From JBFHER01 sp041584055 (GTDB lineage Bacteria; Bacteroidota; Bacteroidia; Bacteroidales; UBA5342): a stretch of 19,493 bases of DNA. The stretch's first letter is position 1; every line of letters starts with the position of its first letter. The notes beneath the pieces are model-generated. The model ran no database searches. It worked only from the letters and a program-made list of their open reading frames with translations, and was not told where the DNA came from. Shown piece by piece: positions 15,524 to 19,493 of this stretch. The translations under genes were made by a program, and so were the position numbers. The DNA is taken from positions 1 through 19,493 of the forward strand of contig JBFHER010000047.1 of assembly GCA_041584055.1 (NCBI GenBank), given 5' to 3'.

Positions 15524-16720
15524 ATGCAACGAATAAGTTTATTTTTTCAGATTCTCGGACTGGCTTTTTGGTCTGAGCTAAAGCGAATCCTTAAAGATCC
15601 GGGTGCAATGCTGGTGCTGGTTGGTGCAGTATTAATCTATCCGGTGATCTATTCCATTGCCTATAAAAACAATGTTCTCCGTGAAATACCGGTGGCTGTG
15701 GTTGATATGGATCATAGCCAGATGAGCAGAACGATGGCAAAAATGGCGGATGCAACGCAAACGCTAAAGGTGAAAACCAGATGCGGTAGTATGAAGGAAG
15801 CTCAGAATCTGTTCTGGGATGGTAAGGTAAACGGAATTATTTTGCTGCCCAGGGATTTTGAAAAGGATATCTACCTTGGAAATCAAACGCACATAGGTGT
15901 TTATTGTGATGCCAGTTACTTTTTAATGTATAAAGAGACGCTTACCGGTAGTTTGGCATCTTCAGCAACACTTGGTGCGGGACTAGAAATCCGTCGTTTG
16001 ATGGCAGCAGGAAACAACATGAACGAAGCGATACAAGCACGAGATCCATTGCCATTAAAAATTCATACGCTCTATAATCCTTCCGGGGCTTATGGTTCGT
16101 ACCTGATGCCGGGTATGATTCTTGTTATATTACAGCAGACCTTGCTTATTGGGATAGGGCTTGTGGGGGGAGCAAAAGTTGAGAAAATGCAAGAAGGCAT
16201 GCTGAAGATCAATAAAACCATCCAGAAAGGCCTTGTTTCTGCAGTGATTGGACGCTCTATGGCTTATTTTCTTGTCTCTGTTTTTAACATGTTTTTTACG
16301 CTTATCATATTGTATAATTGGTTTGAATTCCCGGATAAAGGATCATTGCTAAATATTTTTGTTGTAATGATTCCGTTTATTTTTTCCTCCATCTTTATGG
16401 GACTCAGTGTTTCTCAGTTGTTTCGACGACGTGAACATTCAATTATGTTTTTGGTATTCCTGTCGCCATTGGTATTGTTCTTAACCGGCATGTCCTGGCC
16501 ATCAGAGGCCATTCCAAAAGCGCTTTATTATGTAGGACACATATTCCCAAGCACACTTATAACGCCAGCATATCTGAGGCTAAGAACAATGGGGGTGGCC
16601 CTGGCAGATGTGAGGTTTGAGTTTTTATTCTTAGCCGGACAATTGTTATTTTATTTTACCCTGGCTTGCATTACACTGAAGTTAAAACGCAAACGTTTTC
16701 AAAAACAGATGCATCAGTAA
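15524..16720 (+). CDS. ABC-2 type permease, second of two
   Basis: A 398-residue paralogue of the preceding permease. The topology is the same: a membrane helix at about 27-46, a periplasmic domain beginning LREIPVAVVDMDHSQMSR, then a C-terminal block of about five helices. It ends in a basic tail KLKRKRFQKQM. The start codon is four bases after the upstream stop, so the two are translated together, presumably in equal amounts as halves of one transporter. It is the last gene of the operon; no T-rich hairpin terminator is obvious in the 93 bases before the convergent gene. Confidence 0.9.
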   Translation: MQRISLFFQILGLAFWSELKRILKDPGAMLVLVGAVLIYPVIYSIAYKNNVLREIPVAVVDMDHSQMSRTMAKMADATQTLKVKTRCGSMKEAQNLFWDGKVNGIILLPRDFEKDIYLGNQTHIGVYCDASYFLMYKETLTGSLASSATLGAGLEIRRLMAAGNNMNEAIQARDPLPLKIHTLYNPSGAYGSYLMPGMILVILQQTLLIGIGLVGGAKVEKMQEGMLKINKTIQKGLVSAVIGRSMAYFLVSVFNMFFTLIILYNWFEFPDKGSLLNIFVVMIPFIFSSIFMGLSVSQLFRRREHSIMFLVFLSPLVLFLTGMSWPSEAIPKALYYVGHIFPSTLITPAYLRLRTMGVALADVRFEFLFLAGQLLFYFTLACITLKLKRKRFQKQMHQ

Positions 16721-16813
16721 ATATAAATTAGATGGGAAAAGTTATGTGAGAAAGGCCATATTCATTCAAATGCACCAACATTAAATGGCATAAGTTTCGC
16801 TTTCACAGTGCGC

Positions 16814-17362
16814 TTACATTACAATAAAATACCAAATAACAGGAACCGCAAGGCCAATGATCATGAACCAAATGCCACGTCTGAGGAACCCATTTTTCCC
16901 TTTTAACATGATCAGCCCGGACAAAGCGAAAAACATCAGGCTACCGGCAAATATATTAGCCAGCCATGTGAATTTTTTTCCGGTGTTATAATGAATGACG
17001 TTTATGAATTTAACAAATTTCTTTTCCTTATAAATCGTATAGGAAATGGCACCGTTCATTGGGTTATATTGGCCAATGCCACCTTTAACGTAGATGCGAT
17101 AGACATCTCCGACAGGAATAATCCGGTTTAAGCTGGCATCATTTTCATAAGACCGCTGCCAATATTCTTCCAAGGCTGCGGGGCTTAAATTTGCTTGTAT
17201 GTTTTCTGATACAGCATACTCTTTGTACGCAGGATCTTCTTCGTGGGCTTTGTAGTTTAATATAATCCCCGAAACACCGTAAATTATTGTAAGTCCAACA
17301 AAAAAATAACCAAGGTCACGGTGAAGGATTCGCAGGTATTTTCTAAATTTCAGCTTTTTCAT
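16814..17362 (-). CDS. PepSY-type transmembrane protein
   Basis: A 182-residue membrane protein with the PepSY-associated helix layout. One helix follows an LHRDLGYFFVG motif, then comes a periplasmic segment of about 100 residues including GGIGQYNPMNGAISYTIY, then an IHYNTGKKFTWLANIFAG segment leading into two C-terminal helices. Histidines at the membrane boundaries (in LHRD, KAHEED and VIHYN) are conserved in type, and in related proteins such residues are thought to bind heme or metal. I chose the ATG at 17362; frames opening further upstream would start with TTG and lie deeper in the preceding gene. It overlaps the end of the lipoprotein gene by 20 bases, so the pair is translationally coupled. 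Exact role unknown; relatives often sit near iron or copper uptake genes. Confidence 0.8.
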   Translation of the reverse strand: MKKLKFRKYLRILHRDLGYFFVGLTIIYGVSGIILNYKAHEEDPAYKEYAVSENIQANLSPAALEEYWQRSYENDASLNRIIPVGDVYRIYVKGGIGQYNPMNGAISYTIYKEKKFVKFINVIHYNTGKKFTWLANIFAGSLMFFALSGLIMLKGKNGFLRRGIWFMIIGLAVPVIWYFIVM

Positions 17363-17876
17363 CAACAGGCTCGTAGCGAATACCATCAAGGTAAATAATT
17401 GAATAATAGTCTTTGTTGTTCTCTTTCATCCAGTCACGCATTTCCTGAATATTATTCATCTCAGTGGCACAGCTTTCTCCATTGTTCTCGATGTCCTTTT
17501 CTTTCGCCTTTACTTTTGCTTCCCATTCATTCAAATACTCAGGTTGCAATCTGGTTTCTCTAACGATCCCAACCACTTTTATATCAGTCCCTGATAATTC
17601 ACGTCCAAAACTTTTAATTTCTCCACTTGCTTCTATTTTAATGGACTGTTCGCCTGTAGGATCCACTATAAAACACCTGCGCCCGGAGTGTGAGCATACG
17701 TGGCTGACAGTTCCCTTAACCCTAACTTCTTTCCCAATGCTATCCATTGATATTTTCATGAAGTCGGTTACTTCCATGTAAGTAACTTCTTTTGTCTTTG
17801 TCGCGTCTTGTTTTTTTGTTCCTCCACAGGCGCTTAAAATTAGTGTTAAAATCAGTAAGGTTGCGAATCGTTGCAT
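17343..17876 (-). CDS. OB-fold lipoprotein with HxCxHx4C motif
   Basis: A 177-residue exported protein. The signal peptide MQRFATLLILTLILSAC is a clean lipobox with the acylated cysteine at 17. The central part (about 45-110) looks like an OB fold: GKEVRVKGTVSHV, a short turn, CFIVDPTGEQSIKIEAS, then GTDIKVVGIV. In the turn lie H59, C61, H63 and C68 (HVCSHSGRRC), a plausible metal or heme ligand set. C136 is another cysteine, in the helical C-terminus. I chose the ATG at 17876 because the predicted -7 element overlaps the only upstream alternative (a TTG at 17909). It leads a two-gene operon with the PepSY-type membrane protein. The function of the family is not known to me. Confidence 0.78.
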   Translation of the reverse strand: MQRFATLLILTLILSACGGTKKQDATKTKEVTYMEVTDFMKISMDSIGKEVRVKGTVSHVCSHSGRRCFIVDPTGEQSIKIEASGEIKSFGRELSGTDIKVVGIVRETRLQPEYLNEWEAKVKAKEKDIENNGESCATEMNNIQEMRDWMKENNKDYYSIIYLDGIRYEPVDEKAEI

Positions 17877-17906
17877 ATCAGTTTTAATTACGTTTTTAGA
17901 TGCCTG

Positions 17907-17914
17907 CAAAGCTA
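17907..17914 (-). promoter_or_regulatory. -7 promoter element of the OB-lipoprotein/PepSY operon
   Basis: TAGCTTTG on the minus strand matches TAnnTTTG exactly, 30 bases before the ATG at 17876. The transcript would begin near 17900, inside any reading frame starting at 17909, which is why the downstream ATG is preferred. Confidence 0.55.
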
Positions 17915-17932
17915 ATAATATTTGTCTTTTAT

Positions 17933-18727
17933 TTAGTGATCTTTAACAGCTTTTAAAGCATATACCATGGGAATTTTTGCATCTAAATGTTTAATTCTGT
18001 ATTTCCCGGGTGCTGCAGTGTAAGTCTCTTTAAAACAATTGTATGGTGAGTAGTCAAATTCTTCAAAATCAGTCAGCCGCAGTCCTTGTTTTAACAGACT
18101 TGAAATAACTTCAGCCAGATTGTGGTTCCACGAAACATATGCTTCGCAACCTTCCATCTGCCCATCGGTATAGGTTCCTTCAATGTTTTCAGCGATCACT
18201 TCAACATTGAAGTAATTGTATTGAATTTTCTTAAAGTGATCATCAAACATCCATACCACAGGGTGAAATTCAGCAAAAACAAATTCCCCGCCGGGTTTTA
18301 AGAAATGATAAATTATGCCAGCCCATAGATCCATGTCGGGCAACCAGCCAATGGTGCCGTAACTTGTAAATACAATATCAAACTTTTCGTTTAGGTGATT
18401 TGGCAGGTCATAAACATCACAACAGATAAATTGCACATCCTCTTTGGTGATTTTAGCAAGTTCAGATGCTTTATGGATGGCAGCATCAGACAAATCTACT
18501 CCAGTTGCCTTTGCGCCAAGTCGTGCAAGAGAGATTGTATCCTGACCGAAATGACATTGTAGATGCAAAATATTTTTCCCTCTCAGATCTCCTAGCAAGG
18601 ACATTTCTATGTCATTGAGAGAGTTTCTTCCTTTAATAAACGAAGCATTGTCATAAAAGTCGGAAGTGTAATGTACCTCGGTCCGTTTGTTCCACGAAGC
18701 TTTGTTTATTGCAAGATAGTCCTTCAT
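17933..18727 (-). CDS. class I SAM-dependent methyltransferase
   Basis: A 264-residue cytoplasmic methyltransferase. Motif I is ILHLQCHFGQDTISLARLGA (about residues 53-72), followed by the acidic end of strand 2 in ATGVDLSDAAI. The motif IV region is FDIVFTSYGTIGWLPD and the post-motif is FLKPGGEFVFAEFHP. The LQCHFGQD form of motif I marks a specific branch of small-molecule methyltransferases common in bacteria; the substrate cannot be read from the sequence. The ATG at 18727 is used rather than the TTG three codons upstream. The gene is separated from the lipoprotein gene behind it by that gene's own promoter, so it is probably monocistronic. Confidence 0.88.
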   Translation of the reverse strand: MKDYLAINKASWNKRTEVHYTSDFYDNASFIKGRNSLNDIEMSLLGDLRGKNILHLQCHFGQDTISLARLGAKATGVDLSDAAIHKASELAKITKEDVQFICCDVYDLPNHLNEKFDIVFTSYGTIGWLPDMDLWAGIIYHFLKPGGEFVFAEFHPVVWMFDDHFKKIQYNYFNVEVIAENIEGTYTDGQMEGCEAYVSWNHNLAEVISSLLKQGLRLTDFEEFDYSPYNCFKETYTAAPGKYRIKHLDAKIPMVYALKAVKDH

Positions 18728-19185
18728 ATTATTCAATTTTAAACTTCTAATATATAAAAAAACAGCATTATGTACCGGTGACTGATTGTCATCATATTAA
18801 TGAATGCCAGTTTTAATGGATGTGCAAGGTTAAAATTTAACCAGGATTCCTAAATCTTTTCAAAATATTGACTTTTATCAATTAAATGCTTTCAGTGGAT
18901 TTAATAATTGCAATTCAAAGTAAAAGTTTTTAATTTGCTGCCTTTCAATGAATAAAATTGTGACAGTCAGTATTTTTAATAACACCTTGTATTCCAGATG
19001 ATGAGATCTGAAAAAAACTAAAAGTGAGTGATAAAATTTTTTTTAATACGAAAGAGACGACACACACTTCTGTAATGTTAATGGGAATCGGGTAGGCCCG
19101 TCTTTCTATAGAAGAATTAAATACAATATTATATAAGCAGATTTCATACGTTAATGTTGACACGATCAAAGAATAAATAAAACAT
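18728..19185. other. intergenic region between divergent genes
   Basis: 458 AT-rich bases between the methyltransferase gene and the partial gene at the window end. Candidate -7 elements are imperfect: TAACCTTG on the minus strand at 18825-18832 and TTAATTTG on the plus strand at 18930-18937, each with one mismatch. A short stem CGGG/CCCG near 19090 is too weak to call. No RNA gene or credible open frame is seen. Confidence 0.5.
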
Positions 19186-19493
19186 ATGCCGTTACTCAAA
19201 ATAAAATTAAAATATGTCCTCGTAATTATCTTTGTCTTTATTGTTTCCACAATCATTTGCGATGTATTACGAGCTTCTAAATATGAAGTGATTCCGTCGA
19301 AGCCGTCGAAGGAAATTAAATGCAATCAGGACCAGATTCAATATGATTTGGGCAATGGAAAAACGGATATCAACTGGACAGATTTGGATGGGACCCTGGA
19401 ATTTATTCAGAATGAATACGATTGCTCTGACTTTCGACTTGTCAACCTTATTCGGATTTTGTATGAAGCCGGAGATCTAATTCCGGCGGACTA
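19186..19493 (+). CDS. unidentified membrane-anchored or exported protein, 5' part (runs off window)
   Basis: An open frame starts at ATG 19186 and stays open to the end of the window (102 codons). It begins with a basic stretch and one hydrophobic helix (about residues 7-25, YVLVIIFVFIVSTIIC), either a membrane anchor or an uncleaved signal, followed by a soluble region with WTDLDGTLEFIQNEYDC and a helical segment FRLVNLIRILYEAGDLIPAD. Cysteines are at about 25, 46 and 79. I do not recognise the family from this fragment; the alternating helix pattern at the end would suit an alpha/alpha-barrel type enzyme, but that is a guess. The coding strand is opposite to the spurious minus-strand open frame here. 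Confidence 0.6.
   Translation, partial: MPLLKIKLKYVLVIIFVFIVSTIICDVLRASKYEVIPSKPSKEIKCNQDQIQYDLGNGKTDINWTDLDGTLEFIQNEYDCSDFRLVNLIRILYEAGDLIPAD

Noticed and set aside
19154..19165. TTGACA-like -35 box before the last gene
   Set aside because: The other promoters in this window use the Bacteroidota -33/-7 pattern, and no matching -10 box is present at the right distance.
18945..19325. 126-codon open frame on the minus strand
   Set aside because: It lies largely in AT-rich intergenic DNA and overlaps, antisense, the better-supported partial gene starting at 19186. The translation has no recognisable domain.

Overview
The window comes from a member of the Bacteroidota, on three lines of evidence. 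Several genes are preceded by the phylum's TAnnTTTG -7 promoter element instead of an E. coli-type -10 box. Shine-Dalgarno sequences are generally absent. The protein families (CCY-type ArsR, ArsF-type thioredoxin lipoprotein, OB-fold lipoprotein with a PepSY membrane protein) are also typical of the phylum. Genus cannot be fixed from the sequence. No tRNA, rRNA, CRISPR array, transposase or phage gene was seen, so this looks like an ordinary chromosomal region with some gene loss.

Left part (1-3964): the 3' end of an FtsX-type ABC permease; a membrane-anchored metallophosphoesterase; a small arsenic-type cluster of an ArsR repressor, a thioredoxin-fold protein that has lost its first active-site cysteine, and an ArsF-like CxxC lipoprotein, with no efflux permease; then a diverged pyrroline-5-carboxylate-reductase-like protein. 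Two copies of one inverted repeat (TTCG-N8-CGAA) lie in front of the arsR-like gene and the thioredoxin-like gene and are the likely operators.

Centre (3965-11164): a minus-strand kefFC-type pair (flavodoxin-fold quinone/NADPH oxidoreductase plus K+/H+ antiporter); a 536-base spacer with degenerate GTGA/GTAACTG repeats; an orphan six-helix PAS histidine kinase; a shared hairpin terminator; and a convergent 598-residue conserved protein of unknown function with a TIM-barrel-like glycine motif and a cysteine cluster.

Right part (11122-16720): a self-contained efflux operon with a TetR repressor, TolC-type outer membrane channel, HlyD-type periplasmic adaptor and two ABC-2 permeases. It has a clear promoter and an imperfect palindromic operator directly downstream of the -7 element. 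No ATP-binding subunit is encoded here. The end of the window (16814-19493) holds an overlapping gene pair on the minus strand (OB-fold lipoprotein with an HxCxHx4C motif, then a PepSY-type membrane protein), a SAM-dependent methyltransferase, and the 5' end of an unidentified membrane-anchored protein running off the window.

I see no clear defence or wholly novel system. The most distinctive items are the reduced ars-like cluster with its duplicated operator, the uncharacterised 598-residue cysteine-rich protein, and the lipoprotein/PepSY pair.
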